Of a stretch of DNA of 64,000 bases, positions 43,354 through 52,399 are shown one piece after another (positions within the stretch are counted from its first letter, which is position 1; each line of letters begins with the position of its first letter). The position numbers and the translations under genes are program-made. The notes beneath the pieces were generated by a model. That model made no database searches and was not told where the DNA came from. It was given only the letters and a program-made list of their open reading frames with translations. The DNA comes from Clostridia bacterium (GTDB taxonomy: Bacteria; Bacillota; Clostridia; Lachnospirales; Lachnospiraceae), in the NCBI GenBank assembly GCA_910576205.1, contig CAJTHL010000012.1:62001-126000 (forward strand), given 5' to 3'.

Positions 43354-44724
43354 CTATCGCTTCTTTTTCCATTTGTCCAGAAAACTGCCTGGTTTCTTCT
43401 CCGGCTCTTCCCCGGATTTCTCTGCCTTTTTCGCCCTGGCCTTTAAAGCTTCCGCCTCCTGGGCCTCCTCCACAGCCTTTAAATCCGCCTCATACACATA
43501 CCGGGCCGGCTCGCTGCCCTGAACCCTTCGCAGCTCCACATAGTCTTTTGTACGCAAAGAAAGATTCCGCTTTCGAAGGGAATGCTCCACGCCCCGTTTC
43601 ACCAGGTCGTAAATCACCGCAAAGGCCGGCACGCCGATCACCATGCCTACAAAGCCCATAAGTCCGCCAAAAAGCAGGATGGAAAACAGCACCCAGAAGC
43701 CGCTTAAGCCTGTGGAATCCCCCAGAATCTTCGGCCCCAGGATATTTCCGTCAAACTGCTGGAGAATCAGAATAAAAATCAGGAAATAAATACACTGCCT
43801 GGGGCTCACCATAAGAATCAGCAACGCGCTTGGGATGGCTCCAAAATAAGGCCCGAAAAAAGGAACCACATTGGTAACGCCCACAATCACGCTGACCAGC
43901 ATGGCGTAGGGCATCTTCATAAAGGAAATAATCACAAAGCAGAGACAGCCGATAATAAGGGAGTCCAGCATTTTTCCAATGATAAACCCACCGAACACCT
44001 TGTCCGCAAAATGGATTTCCTCAATAATCGCGTTGGCAAAAGGTACCTTGAAAATACCGTAAATGGCCTTCTTGGCCTGGGCGGCAAATTTTTTCCGGCT
44101 TGCCATCATGTAGACCGCGGCTATAATTCCGATAATCAGATTCTTCAGAATTACCAGAATGCTGATAACCCCGCTGGACACGCCGGACACAATCATCTGC
44201 ATATTGGGAAGCAGGACATTTTTCATAAAATCCTGCAAATACTGCTGTATTTCGTCCGAAAACTGCTCCACATAGTTCAGCACCACCTGGTTGTCGCTGA
44301 CAAACCCCTCAATCCACTGGGTCCATTTCTCCACATTATCCGGCAGCAGCACCACAACGCTTCTTATGCTCTGGAAAATCTCAGGAAGCACCATGGCCAG
44401 GAGAAAATACACAAACAGCACGGCGGCCCCCAGGCTGCCCAGAATGGCCAGCCCGCTGGCCGCCTTCCGGGCCTGCTTTTCGGATTTTAGATATCTGGCC
44501 AGAAAGGGCTGAAGCGCCTTCTCTATGGAATTGCACACAGGCGTCAGAAGATAGGCGATAATCGCCCCGTAAATAAAGGGCATCAGAATGTTTGTGACAT
44601 TTTTTATGCCCCCCAGCACTTCCTTAAACCGGAACAGGATAAAGAAAAAGGAAATACTCAGCACTATGGCCAGGGCCCCTGTCAGGCTGATATATAAGTA
44701 TCTTAAAAACCGCTCTCTTTTCAT
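43354..44724 (-). CDS. AI-2E-family membrane exporter
   Basis: A 456-residue protein with about eight membrane helices and the AI-2E/PerM core (PFIYGAIIAYLLTPVCNSIEKAL, FGGFIIGKMLDSLIIGCLCFVI, GVTNVVPFFGPYFGAIPSALLIL, LQQFDGNILGPKILGDSTGLSGFWVLFSILLFGGLMG). The C-terminal 70 residues are charged and Lys-rich. Members export autoinducer-2, sodium or other small molecules; the substrate cannot be read from sequence. It shares a strand with coaX and the upstream amidohydrolase, 14 bases away. Confidence 0.88.
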   Translation of the reverse strand: MKRERFLRYLYISLTGALAIVLSISFFFILFRFKEVLGGIKNVTNILMPFIYGAIIAYLLTPVCNSIEKALQPFLARYLKSEKQARKAASGLAILGSLGAAVLFVYFLLAMVLPEIFQSIRSVVVLLPDNVEKWTQWIEGFVSDNQVVLNYVEQFSDEIQQYLQDFMKNVLLPNMQMIVSGVSSGVISILVILKNLIIGIIAAVYMMASRKKFAAQAKKAIYGIFKVPFANAIIEEIHFADKVFGGFIIGKMLDSLIIGCLCFVIISFMKMPYAMLVSVIVGVTNVVPFFGPYFGAIPSALLILMVSPRQCIYFLIFILILQQFDGNILGPKILGDSTGLSGFWVLFSILLFGGLMGFVGMVIGVPAFAVIYDLVKRGVEHSLRKRNLSLRTKDYVELRRVQGSEPARYVYEADLKAVEEAQEAEALKARAKKAEKSGEEPEKKPGSFLDKWKKKR

Positions 44725-44738
44725 TTGTCTATGCCTCC

Positions 44739-46367
44739 TTATCTCTGTTTTGCCACCGTTCTGCCTTCCTTGACGGTGGCAAGTACCCGGATTTTCCGGA
44801 TTTCCTCTGGCAGCACTTTCAGCGGATTCCTGTCCAGAATCACCAGATCCGCCTTTTTCCCCTCCTCAATGCTTCCCTTTTCCCGCTCCTCAAACATCTG
44901 GCGGGCGCCGTAAATGGTGACGGCCCGCAGGGCTTCCTCCACCGGAATCCGCTGCCCCTCTCCCAGCAGGCGTCCCTGTCTGGTTCTGCGGTTCACTGCG
45001 CTGTACACGGAAAGCAGCATATCCGGCGGCGACTGAGGCGAATCCTGATGCAGGGTAAAATCCATTCCCCGTTCCATGGCCCAGCGGGCCGGATTTATCC
45101 TGTCCGCCCTCTCCGCCCCCAGCAGTTCTTCGGCGTACAGGTCTCCCCGGTAATAAATCTGATCCGGAAAAAAGCTGGGCCGGATTCCAAGCTCCTTCAT
45201 GCGGTCAAGCTGCTGCTCCCCCACCATCTGGCAGTGGACAAGCACCGGCCGCAGCCCTGGGGCGTCGGGGTTTTCCTCCCTGGCCTTTGCGTAGCAGCGG
45301 ATAAACTGTTCGATGGCGGCGTCCCCGTTTGCGTGGGCGTGAATCTGCCAGCTGTATTTCAGACAGAGCCGTATATGCTCCAGCACTTCCTCCTCTTTCA
45401 TGGCGGGAAATCCACAGAAATCCGGCTCCCGACTTCCGGTCCGTCCGGAATATGGCTTAAGCAGCCATGCGGTTCCCGCTTCCGGCCACCCGTCCAGAAA
45501 AATCTTGTATCCTGCCAGACGGCAGCGTTTCTGATAAGTCCGCCATCCCCAGGGCCGCTTCAGCAGCTTTGACGCCGCCGGCGGTTCCAGGTAAGCCGCC
45601 ACATCCAGCTCCAGAATCCCCATCATGCCGGCCGTGTGGAGCAGCTCATACTCCGCCTCCCCGGTTCTGGCCTCCTGCACTGTGGTAATTCCCCTGGACG
45701 CATACAGCCTCATAGCCTTCCTGATTCCCTGCAAAGCCTCCTTTAAAGAGGGCATAGGCACCTTTTCACAGGCCAAAAAAAACGCCTTCTCCTCCAGAAT
45801 TCCCAGAGGCTCCCCTGTCCTTTCCCTCCGCCGGATGCAGCCGCCCTCCGGATCCGGGGTGTAGCGGTCAATCCCCGCCTTTTCCAGGGCCCTGCTGTTA
45901 AACACGCCCCGGCGGCCCTGCCTGTGTACCAGACAGACGGGACATTCACGGCTGACCTCATCCAGGTCTTCCCGGGTAGGCTCCCTCCCTTCCGGATACC
46001 CCTCCGGGTCATACCCCAGGGCTACAAACCATTGGCCCGGCTTTCTTTTTTTCTGTTTCATCTCCCGTTTCAGTTCCCGCTTAAGCGTTTCTATGGAATC
46101 GCAGGGTCCCTTGGGAGAAGGCCCCGCATTGGCAAATATACACTCATAGGCAACGGCCGTCAGGTGAGAGTGACCGTCCACAAAACCCGGCAGCATGGTT
46201 TTCTGCTCCAGATCCACCACCCTGGCCCCGGCTCCCATGGCCTTTTGTACCTCCTCCACGGTTCCCACCTTCCGTATCCTTCCACCGGACACCAGAACCG
46301 CCTCCGCCTCCGTTCCCTTTTTATCCATGGTAAGAATCTGCCCGTTGATATAAGCTGTCTCTCTCAT
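44739..46367 (-). CDS. Amidohydrolase, YtcJ type
   Basis: A 542-residue metal-dependent amidohydrolase. An N-terminal beta domain (YINGQILTMDKKGTEAEAVLVSGGRI) leads to the metal motif GFVDGHSHLT, then later HAHANGDAAIEQ and a C-terminal DLVILDRNPLKV strand that completes the composite domain. YtcJ/AepA-like proteins include formamidase and N-substituted formamide deformylase relatives, but most are unassigned. It diverges from the inositol permease genes and shares their promoter region; whether the CCAAAATAT sites also affect it is unclear. Confidence 0.88.
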   Translation of the reverse strand: MRETAYINGQILTMDKKGTEAEAVLVSGGRIRKVGTVEEVQKAMGAGARVVDLEQKTMLPGFVDGHSHLTAVAYECIFANAGPSPKGPCDSIETLKRELKREMKQKKRKPGQWFVALGYDPEGYPEGREPTREDLDEVSRECPVCLVHRQGRRGVFNSRALEKAGIDRYTPDPEGGCIRRRERTGEPLGILEEKAFFLACEKVPMPSLKEALQGIRKAMRLYASRGITTVQEARTGEAEYELLHTAGMMGILELDVAAYLEPPAASKLLKRPWGWRTYQKRCRLAGYKIFLDGWPEAGTAWLLKPYSGRTGSREPDFCGFPAMKEEEVLEHIRLCLKYSWQIHAHANGDAAIEQFIRCYAKAREENPDAPGLRPVLVHCQMVGEQQLDRMKELGIRPSFFPDQIYYRGDLYAEELLGAERADRINPARWAMERGMDFTLHQDSPQSPPDMLLSVYSAVNRRTRQGRLLGEGQRIPVEEALRAVTIYGARQMFEEREKGSIEEGKKADLVILDRNPLKVLPEEIRKIRVLATVKEGRTVAKQR

Positions 46368-46502
46368 GATATCCCTTCCAGTTTACGCAAATTCTTCCAC
46401 TAGTTTTCCCAAACCTTTTCCTATCATACACCAAAACAGGCAGTGGGGCAAGCAGGCCCGGAGCATTTTTCCATTCTCTTTACACAGTTCCAGAAAAATG
46501 TG

Positions 46503-46511
46503 ATATTTTGG
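46503..46511. promoter_or_regulatory. Candidate IolR half-site upstream of the permease operon (distal)
   Basis: ATATTTTGG, in inverted orientation to the site at 46564-46572, centres 61 bases apart (about six helical turns). Confidence 0.5.
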
Positions 46512-46563
46512 TGCAAATCGCATTTTTATATCAAGAGTTAAAACTAATTTAATATAAATATAA

Positions 46564-46572
46564 CCAAAATAT
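46564..46572. promoter_or_regulatory. Candidate IolR half-site over the permease promoter
   Basis: CCAAAATAT abutting and overlapping the first base of the -35 box. The same 9-mer occurs at the iolC and iolJ promoters. Confidence 0.6.
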
Positions 46573-46600
46573 TGACTTTTTCTCCACATAACGCTATAAT
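46572..46600 (+). promoter_or_regulatory. Promoter of the inositol permease-iolB operon
   Basis: TTGACT (46572-46577), 17-base spacer, TATAAT (46595-46600), 43 bases before the first start codon. Confidence 0.75.
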
Positions 46601-46642
46601 TTACTCAAATCAATCAGCTTTTTGAAGCAAGAAAGGAGCACC

Positions 46643-47515
46643 ATGATAAAAAAGAAGAGTATTTATCCATATCTGCTGGTATCGCCTGCTCTGCTTATCA
46701 TCTTATGCGTGGTGTTTATCCCAGTGGCAAACGCAATCGGGATGAGTTTCCAGCACTACGACCTGCGAAGGCCCGGCGAAATCGGCTTCTGCGGCCTTGA
46801 AAATTATATCCAGGCCCTGACAGACAAGCTTTTCTGGCATTCCCTGTTTAAGACTGTCCTGTGGGTGGTGTTCGGCGTGGGATTCCAGTTTCTGTTTGGG
46901 TTTATCCTGGCGCTTCTCCTAAATAAGAGCTTCCGGGGCCGCGGTGTCGTGCGGGCAGTCAGCTTGATTCCCTGGGTGACGCCGGGTGTTCTCATCGGCC
47001 TTATGTGGAGGTGGATGTACGACGGAAACTATGGAGTCCTCAACGATCTCCTCCAGAAATTCCACATTATCTCCCAGAATATACCCTTTTTGTCCCAGAC
47101 CTCTTCCGCCTTCATAAGCGTGATTGTAACCATTGTCTGGCAGGGAATCCCTTTCTTTGCCTTGATGATCCTGGCCGGCCTCCAGGGGATTCCCGCAGAG
47201 CTCTACGAAGCGGCTGATATTGACGGCGCCACAGGTATCCAGAAGCTGTTCCGGGTCACCATTCCCTCCATTAAGAATACCATCTACATAACCATGCTTC
47301 TTAGGATTATCTGGGTGGCAAATTCCGTAGATATTATCTTTAACATGACGGGGGGCGGCCCGGCATACTCCAGCCAGACCTTAAGCGTGTACATTTTTAA
47401 CAAGGCAAACTCCCTGGACTTAGGGTATGCCTCCGCCATGGCCATTCTGCTGGCGCTGGCTCTTTGTTCCGTAGCGGTTCCCTATCTGATTTCCACATTT
47501 CGAAAGGAGGAGTGA
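46643..47515 (+). CDS. ABC sugar/polyol permease, CUT1 (MsmF-like)
   Basis: A 290-residue membrane permease with six helices (YPYLLVSPALLIILCVVFIPVANAIG first) and the ATPase-contacting loop ELYEAADIDGATGIQKLFRVTIPSI. The ATG at 46643 follows AAAGGAG; an upstream frame has none. It pairs with the next gene and with the lipoprotein at 53942. The importer lacks its own ATPase, as is usual for CUT1 systems that share a common MsmX/MsmK protein. The adjacent iol genes suggest an inositol-type substrate. Confidence 0.92.
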   Translation: MIKKKSIYPYLLVSPALLIILCVVFIPVANAIGMSFQHYDLRRPGEIGFCGLENYIQALTDKLFWHSLFKTVLWVVFGVGFQFLFGFILALLLNKSFRGRGVVRAVSLIPWVTPGVLIGLMWRWMYDGNYGVLNDLLQKFHIISQNIPFLSQTSSAFISVIVTIVWQGIPFFALMILAGLQGIPAELYEAADIDGATGIQKLFRVTIPSIKNTIYITMLLRIIWVANSVDIIFNMTGGGPAYSSQTLSVYIFNKANSLDLGYASAMAILLALALCSVAVPYLISTFRKEE

Positions 47516-47519
47516 CGGC

Positions 47520-48356
47520 ATGAGAGACAGAAAACAGCTGGCCAAAAGGATTTTCACCCTGTACCTTCCCCTTGTACTGATTCTGCTCTTTATCCTGTTT
47601 CCCTTTTACTGGACCTTTATCACGTCCATTAAGCCGGAAGCGGAATTATACGGCGCGGCAACCTACTGGCCCAGGAATATTACCTGGGATTCCTACCGGA
47701 AATTATTTACCACCACCTTAAACTTTTTTTCCGCCATGAAAAACAGCTTTGTGGTGGCCGCCTCCACCACCCTGGTGTCCCTGACGGCTTCTACCTTAGC
47801 TGCCTACGCTTTTTCCAGGTATCATTTCCCCGGGCGGAAATTTATGATGTCCCTGTTTTTAAGCAACAATATGTTTCCCACGGTACTGCTGCTGATTCCT
47901 CTTTACACCCTTATGCGGAAAATGGGCCTTTTGTACAAGCCGGGCGCGTTGATTCTGTCTTACACCACCTTTACGCTCCCCTTCTCCGTATGGCTTTTAA
48001 ACGGGTTTTTCAACGACCTGCCCATGGCCCTGGAGGAGGCGGCCCTGGTGGACGGGTGCAATCGGAGAACCGCCTTTTTCAAGATTGTGCTGCCTATTCT
48101 GGGGCCCTGTCTGGTGGCAACCGGCGTCTATATTTTCATGACCTCCTGGAATGAATACACCTTTGCCGTCATGTTTACCAACAATGCCACCAGGACTATC
48201 CCCGTTGCGCTGAAAAGCCTGATCGGGCAGCTTGGCGTCCAGTGGGATCTTCTGACGGCCGGCGGCATTATCACCATTATCCCCGTCTGTATTATGTTCT
48301 TTTTCGCGCAGAAACGGCTGGTAGAAGGCCTTACGGCCGGAGCCGTCAAAGGATAA
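47520..48356 (+). CDS. ABC sugar/polyol permease, CUT1 (MsmG-like)
   Basis: The second permease, 278 residues with six helices (LYLPLVLILLFILFPFYWTF first) and the EAA loop ALEEAALVDGCNRRTAFFKIVLPIL. It starts 4 bases after the first permease with GGAGGAG inside that gene's end, so the two are coupled. iolB follows 46 bases later. No separate function from the MsmF-like partner can be told from the sequence. Confidence 0.92.
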   Translation: MRDRKQLAKRIFTLYLPLVLILLFILFPFYWTFITSIKPEAELYGAATYWPRNITWDSYRKLFTTTLNFFSAMKNSFVVAASTTLVSLTASTLAAYAFSRYHFPGRKFMMSLFLSNNMFPTVLLLIPLYTLMRKMGLLYKPGALILSYTTFTLPFSVWLLNGFFNDLPMALEEAALVDGCNRRTAFFKIVLPILGPCLVATGVYIFMTSWNEYTFAVMFTNNATRTIPVALKSLIGQLGVQWDLLTAGGIITIIPVCIMFFFAQKRLVEGLTAGAVKG

Positions 48357-48402
48357 ACTATCACAGGCTCCCTAAGGCGGAGCAGAAAGGATGGATGTAT
48401 TT

Positions 48403-49221
48403 ATGGCAGATTATCTGAGAAAAGGCGAGGAGGAAATGGCTTACGGCTACACCTCCATCGCTGAAATGAACGGAGCTCTTTACCCGGAGGCATTAATGGA
48501 TTTCGGCGTACTGCGCCTGAGGGAGAGCCAGGAATTTGAGGAGCAAAAAGACCTGGAATGCGCTTACCTGCTGGTATACGGGGAGGTCACCTTCTCATGG
48601 AACGGCCAGGAGCAGACGGTGAAGCGGGGAAACTGCTTTGACGACGGGTTGTATTGCCTCTGGGTTCCCGCCGGCACTCCTGTTAAAATTACAGGCGTGG
48701 GCAGGGACAGTGAGCTGACCGTACACCGCACGGATAACGAAAAAGCTTTTACGGCAAAGCTTTTCACTCCCGCCGATGTCCCGGACGAGCACCGGGGAGC
48801 CGGAACCATGAAGGAGACCTGCACCCGCATTGTGCGCACCGTCCTGGACAAGAGCCTGGCACCAGAGTCTAATTTTGTGTTTGGGGAGGTTATCAATACC
48901 CCTGGCAAATGGTCCAGCTACCCGCCCCATGTACATCACCACCCGGAGATCTATTACTACAAGCTGTTTCCGAAGAACGGCTACGGCTACGGGGAAATGG
49001 GCGACGACGTCATCAAGGTTCGCAACAACGACACAGCCTTTATCTTTGACAGCATCACCCACTGCCAGGCAGCCACCCCCGGCCATGCCCTGTGGTATAT
49101 GTGGGTTATCCGTCAGGATGAGGAAAAGCCTTATATCAAACCCTACACGCTGCCCATCCACGAGTGGGTCATGAAGCCAGAGGCTGGGATCTGGCCGGAT
49201 ATCCCCGCCAGAAACGAGTAA
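48403..49221 (+). CDS. iolB: 5-deoxy-glucuronate isomerase
   Basis: Isomerises 5-deoxy-D-glucuronate to 2-deoxy-5-keto-D-gluconate in inositol breakdown. The 272-residue bicupin has YLLVYGEVTFSWNGQEQTVKRG in the first half, and the metal-site segment WSSYPPHVHHHPEIYYYKLFP plus GYCLWV-like and HALWYMWVIR strands in the second, all typical of IolB. The second ATG (48403) is used for spacing from AAAGGATGG; the first at 48391 touches the site. It is the last gene of the permease operon and ends at a shared terminator with iolC. Confidence 0.94.
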   Translation: MADYLRKGEEEMAYGYTSIAEMNGALYPEALMDFGVLRLRESQEFEEQKDLECAYLLVYGEVTFSWNGQEQTVKRGNCFDDGLYCLWVPAGTPVKITGVGRDSELTVHRTDNEKAFTAKLFTPADVPDEHRGAGTMKETCTRIVRTVLDKSLAPESNFVFGEVINTPGKWSSYPPHVHHHPEIYYYKLFPKNGYGYGEMGDDVIKVRNNDTAFIFDSITHCQAATPGHALWYMWVIRQDEEKPYIKPYTLPIHEWVMKPEAGIWPDIPARNE

Positions 49222-49240
49222 TATCCACATAGACAGAAAG

Positions 49241-49280
49241 AAAAATCCCTTCCCGTATGCAGAAACAGGAAGGGATTTTT
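49241..49280. terminator. Bidirectional terminator between iolB and iolC
   Basis: A 13-base-pair perfect stem (49241-49253 with 49268-49280) flanked by A and T runs, serving two convergent genes. Confidence 0.9.
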
Positions 49281-49307
49281 TCTATGGTAAAATGTTTGCG
49301 AAAAACC

Positions 49308-50327
49308 TTATAAGCGGGCAATCATATCCCCGTACCTCTCCTTTTCCTCCCTGATAAAGGCAAAAACCGCCTCCGTATCCGGCATGGATTCTGAACAGGA
49401 AGGGGCAGCTACCAGCATAGCCGCCTCCGCACTGCCAAATTCCAGGGCGTCCATAATGGCCCATCCCTCCATAAGGCCGTACAGAAAGGCCGCGGCATAT
49501 CCGTCCCCGCCCCCGAAGGATTTCAGCAAAGTAACCGGAAAAGGCTTTACGGAATAGCTCTGCCCATCTCTTGTGTAAGCGGTGGAGCCTTCTTTTCCGT
49601 GCTTGATGACAATGATCTGGCTGCCGAAATCCAGCCAGCGTCTGGCCACGGCCTTGTCCTCCTCTCCCGGAGAGGCAATAAGGCTCTGCATCAGATCAAA
49701 CTCTTCCCGGCTTCCCATAATAATATCGCTGTGTTTTCCCACCATGGAATAATAGACGGCCACCTCCTCCATGGATTTCCAGGTATAAGCCCGCCAGTCA
49801 ATATCAAAAATCACAACCGTCTTATTTTTCTTTGCCAGTTCCAGCGCTTTGAGAGCCGCCTCCCTGGAAGGGCTTGCGCAAAGTGCCGTGCCGGAAATCA
49901 GCAGGCTTTTGGAATTTCTGATATATTCCTCGTCCACGTCCTCCGGGGACAGCCTCAGATCCGCAGCCTCCTCCCGGTACATTATGAGGCTGCTCTCTGT
50001 GGCGCTTCGTATCTCCGTAAAGGCAAGCCCCAGCTTTTCGCCGCCTGTACAGCGGGTCACATGGCTGGTGTCGATGCCCTCCTTCCGGAAATACCCCTCC
50101 GCAAAATCCCCAAAGCCATCGTCGGAAATCTTTCCGATAAATCCCACCTTCTTCCCCAGGCGGGCCATACCCACGGCAATATTGGCCGGGGAACCGCCGA
50201 TATATTTCTGAAAGGTTAGGCTCTCCGAGATGGGACGATGAATCTCCAGAGGGTTAAAGTCAATGGCGATGCGGCCCAGGGGAATGATATCCATAGGACG
50301 GGATGGGTCAAATGTGATCGTATTCAT
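49308..50327 (-). CDS. iolC: 5-dehydro-2-deoxygluconokinase
   Basis: PfkB-family kinase phosphorylating 2-deoxy-5-keto-D-gluconate at C6. The 339 residues begin with the IolC-specific DIIPLGRIAIDFNPLEIHRPISES and carry the PfkB signatures KYIGGSPANIAVGMARLGKKVGFIG and the anion-hole/catalytic segment SFGGGDGYAAAFLYGL with its Asp base. The ATG at 50327 has AGGAG 5-6 bases upstream; the longer frame is non-coding leader. It diverges from iolR, with a candidate operator in between. Confidence 0.93.
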   Translation of the reverse strand: MNTITFDPSRPMDIIPLGRIAIDFNPLEIHRPISESLTFQKYIGGSPANIAVGMARLGKKVGFIGKISDDGFGDFAEGYFRKEGIDTSHVTRCTGGEKLGLAFTEIRSATESSLIMYREEAADLRLSPEDVDEEYIRNSKSLLISGTALCASPSREAALKALELAKKNKTVVIFDIDWRAYTWKSMEEVAVYYSMVGKHSDIIMGSREEFDLMQSLIASPGEEDKAVARRWLDFGSQIIVIKHGKEGSTAYTRDGQSYSVKPFPVTLLKSFGGGDGYAAAFLYGLMEGWAIMDALEFGSAEAAMLVAAPSCSESMPDTEAVFAFIREEKERYGDMIARL

Positions 50328-50363
50328 AGGCGTCTCCTGTGATATTATGAGTATTTTATGATA

Positions 50364-50372
50364 ATATTTTGG
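50364..50372. promoter_or_regulatory. Candidate IolR site at the iolC promoter
   Basis: ATATTTTGG (CCAAAATAT on the minus strand), located just downstream of the expected iolC transcription start. Confidence 0.55.
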
Positions 50373-50382
50373 TTCTATTATT

Positions 50383-50411
50383 GTTATATCATAGAAAAAT
50401 TCACTTGTCAA
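50383..50411 (-). promoter_or_regulatory. Promoter of iolC
   Basis: Minus-strand TTGACA (50406-50411), 17-base spacer, TATAAC (50383-50388). Confidence 0.75.
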
Positions 50412-50439
50412 TCCGCTTCCCAACATTTATATTTTATAG

Positions 50440-50445
50440 TATAAT
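50440..50445 (+). promoter_or_regulatory. -10 box of the iolR promoter
   Basis: TATAAT facing iolR; the matching -35 position is poor, so the promoter is weak or activator-dependent. Confidence 0.4.
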
Positions 50446-50526
50446 AATACCAGCCCAGCCAGGTCGCAGACAGGTTTTATCACGGGGCACGGCTGAATGT
50501 CCGCAAGAACAACAAGGAGAAGAATT

Positions 50527-51282
50527 ATGAGAGTCAGCAGATTAATGCAGATGGAGGACTATATTATGTCCATGGAAACCGTCACCATTGAGGCGCTCTG
50601 TGACAAGTTCCAGGTTTCCAAAAACACGGTGCGGCGGGATCTGGACGCCCTTTGCAAGAAGGGAGCTGTGCGGAAAATATACGGCGGGGCCGCCTCCAAC
50701 CATGCCAGGGACACAGTTCCCTTTGAGGAGCGCAATGTAAAAAATATCCGGCTCAAGGAGCAGATCGCCCGAAAAGCCGCCGAGTTTATCCACGACGGGG
50801 ATTCCATTTTTATCGACTCCGGCACCACGCTGACGGCTCTGTACTACCAGCTTCCCCAGGTGCAGAACCTGACCATTTTTACCAACAATATGGAGGTGGC
50901 CTTTCGCTCCCTCTCCGAGAACAATTACCGGATTATCCTTACCGGAGGAGAGCTCTCAAGAAGCACCTGCTCCGCCACAGGAACCGACGCCTCCCGGATG
51001 CTGGACTGCTACAATATCGAGAAGGCCTTTCTCTCCGCCGTGGGGGTTTCCGTGGAAAACGGCGCCACCAATTCCTCCCGGGGAGAATTTGAGGTAAAGC
51101 AGGCTGTGGTGCGCCGCTCCAAATACCGCTATCTCCTGGTAGACAGCTCCAAGTTTGACTCCGTGTCCCTTATGACCTTTGCGGAGCTGAACGCCTTTGA
51201 CGCCGTTATCACAGATACGGAGCCCTCGGGAAAATACCAGAATTATCTGAAGAAAAATAACGTGGATCTGATTATCACCTAA
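50527..51282 (+). CDS. iolR: DeoR-family regulator of the inositol genes
   Basis: A 251-residue DeoR-type protein. The N-terminal helix-turn-helix is QMEDYIMSMETVTIEALCDKFQVSKNTVRRDLDAL with the following GAVRKIYGGA wing. The effector domain carries the sugar-phosphate-isomerase-like DSGTTLTALYYQLP and TGGELSRSTCSATG. The ATG at 50527 has AAGGAG 7 bases upstream. Position between iolC and iolJ matches IolR, which is relieved by 2-deoxy-5-keto-D-gluconate 6-phosphate in Bacillus (family knowledge). The repeated CCAAAATAT sites are its probable targets. Confidence 0.88.
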   Translation: MRVSRLMQMEDYIMSMETVTIEALCDKFQVSKNTVRRDLDALCKKGAVRKIYGGAASNHARDTVPFEERNVKNIRLKEQIARKAAEFIHDGDSIFIDSGTTLTALYYQLPQVQNLTIFTNNMEVAFRSLSENNYRIILTGGELSRSTCSATGTDASRMLDCYNIEKAFLSAVGVSVENGATNSSRGEFEVKQAVVRRSKYRYLLVDSSKFDSVSLMTFAELNAFDAVITDTEPSGKYQNYLKKNNVDLIIT

Positions 51283-51306
51283 AATAAAAGGAAAAAAGGA
51301 AGAACC

Positions 51307-51362
51307 TATCCGGCATCCTGTAGAGCCGCCCAGGCAGGGCCCGCTCTACAGGATGCCGGATA
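51307..51362 (+). terminator. Terminator of iolR
   Basis: A 20-base-pair perfect stem (51307-51326 with 51343-51362), 16-base loop, followed by TTTTTTTC. The strongest hairpin in the window. Confidence 0.9.
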
Positions 51363-51423
51363 TTTTTTTCTCATTTTTGCCAGTCTCTGATTTTCCTGGT
51401 TTTCCCATATTTTAACCAACTTT

Positions 51424-51448
51424 CCAAAATATTATGGTTATATTTTGG
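51424..51448. promoter_or_regulatory. Paired IolR site upstream of iolJ
   Basis: CCAAAATAT (51424-51432) and its inverse ATATTTTGG (51440-51448), centres 16 bases apart, ending 8 bases before the -35 box of iolJ. This is the clearest full palindrome of the set. Confidence 0.7.
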
Positions 51449-51456
51449 ATATATTA

Positions 51457-51485
51457 TTGACATTTTGATTAATTTATGGTATTTA
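51457..51485 (+). promoter_or_regulatory. Promoter of the iolJ-iolA operon
   Basis: TTGACA (51457-51462), 17-base spacer, TATTTA (51480-51485). Confidence 0.65.
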
Positions 51486-51550
51486 TATTACATATAGCAC
51501 CAATAATTAACCAAACAAATATCATAGACTTGACAAGGAGAACTCACGTT

Positions 51551-52372
51551 ATGCTGGCAAATCTCAATACGCTGTTTGCTGAAAAGAAGGATCGCGCCCT
51601 GGCGGGCTTTAACGTGTACGGGTACGAGGACGCCGTTTCCATAGTCCGGGCCGCAGAGGATCTCAACGAAGGCGTGGCGCTTATGGTAAACAGGGACGCC
51701 GCAGAGCATATTCCCCTGTCCTGTATAGGACCTCTTCTGATCTCTCTTGCCAGGGAAGCCTGCGTCCCTGTGGCCGTGCATCTGGATCACGCCGTGGAGC
51801 TTTCCTCTATAAGGGAAGCCATTGACGTGGGATTTTCTTCCGTCATGTTTGACGGCTCCCGGCTGGAATTTGCGGAAAATGTGGAGAAAACATGCCAGGT
51901 AATGGAAATGGCCCGGAAAAAGGGTGTTTCCGTGGAGGCGGAGATTGGATTTGTGGGATACTCGGATCCCGTAGCGCAGCCGCAGAATATTTACACGGAG
52001 CCGGAGGATGCCTTTGTATTCTATGAGAGGACAGGGGTGGACGCCCTGGCCGTCAGCATAGGGACCGTACACCGGATGGTGGTGCAGGAGGCCAGTATCC
52101 AGTATGACCGCATCTCCAGAATCCGGGAGAGGGTTGCCGTACCCCTGGTGGTTCACGGCTCCAGCGGCGTGTGCGACAAAGATCTGACAAGGCTTTCCCA
52201 TGCCGGCATCCGGAAAATCAATCTGGGAACCTGCCTCCGCCTGGTTTTTGGCAAAACCCTTCGAAGAGAAATGGAAGAAAACCCGGAGGAGTTTGACCGG
52301 ATCAGGCTTTTCCGGAAACCTATGGAGCAGGTAAGAGAAGCCGCCAAAGCAAAAATGCTCTTATTAAAATGA
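51551..52372 (+). CDS. iolJ: Class II aldolase for 2-deoxy-5-keto-gluconate 6-phosphate
   Basis: A 273-residue zinc aldolase splitting the phosphorylated intermediate into dihydroxyacetone phosphate and malonate semialdehyde. Zinc and catalytic residues are in VAVHLDHAVE, with GFSSVMFDGSRL, EAEIGFVG, DALAVSIGTVHRM and VVHGSSGV (usually HGGSG or HGASG). The ATG at 51551 has AAGGAG 10 bases upstream. A general fructose- or tagatose-bisphosphate aldolase would look alike; the iolC, iolR and iolA neighbours decide for IolJ. Confidence 0.87.
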   Translation: MLANLNTLFAEKKDRALAGFNVYGYEDAVSIVRAAEDLNEGVALMVNRDAAEHIPLSCIGPLLISLAREACVPVAVHLDHAVELSSIREAIDVGFSSVMFDGSRLEFAENVEKTCQVMEMARKKGVSVEAEIGFVGYSDPVAQPQNIYTEPEDAFVFYERTGVDALAVSIGTVHRMVVQEASIQYDRISRIRERVAVPLVVHGSSGVCDKDLTRLSHAGIRKINLGTCLRLVFGKTLRREMEENPEEFDRIRLFRKPMEQVREAAKAKMLLLK

Positions 52373-52399
52373 GGAAACAGAAAGGAGATGCAGGATAAA

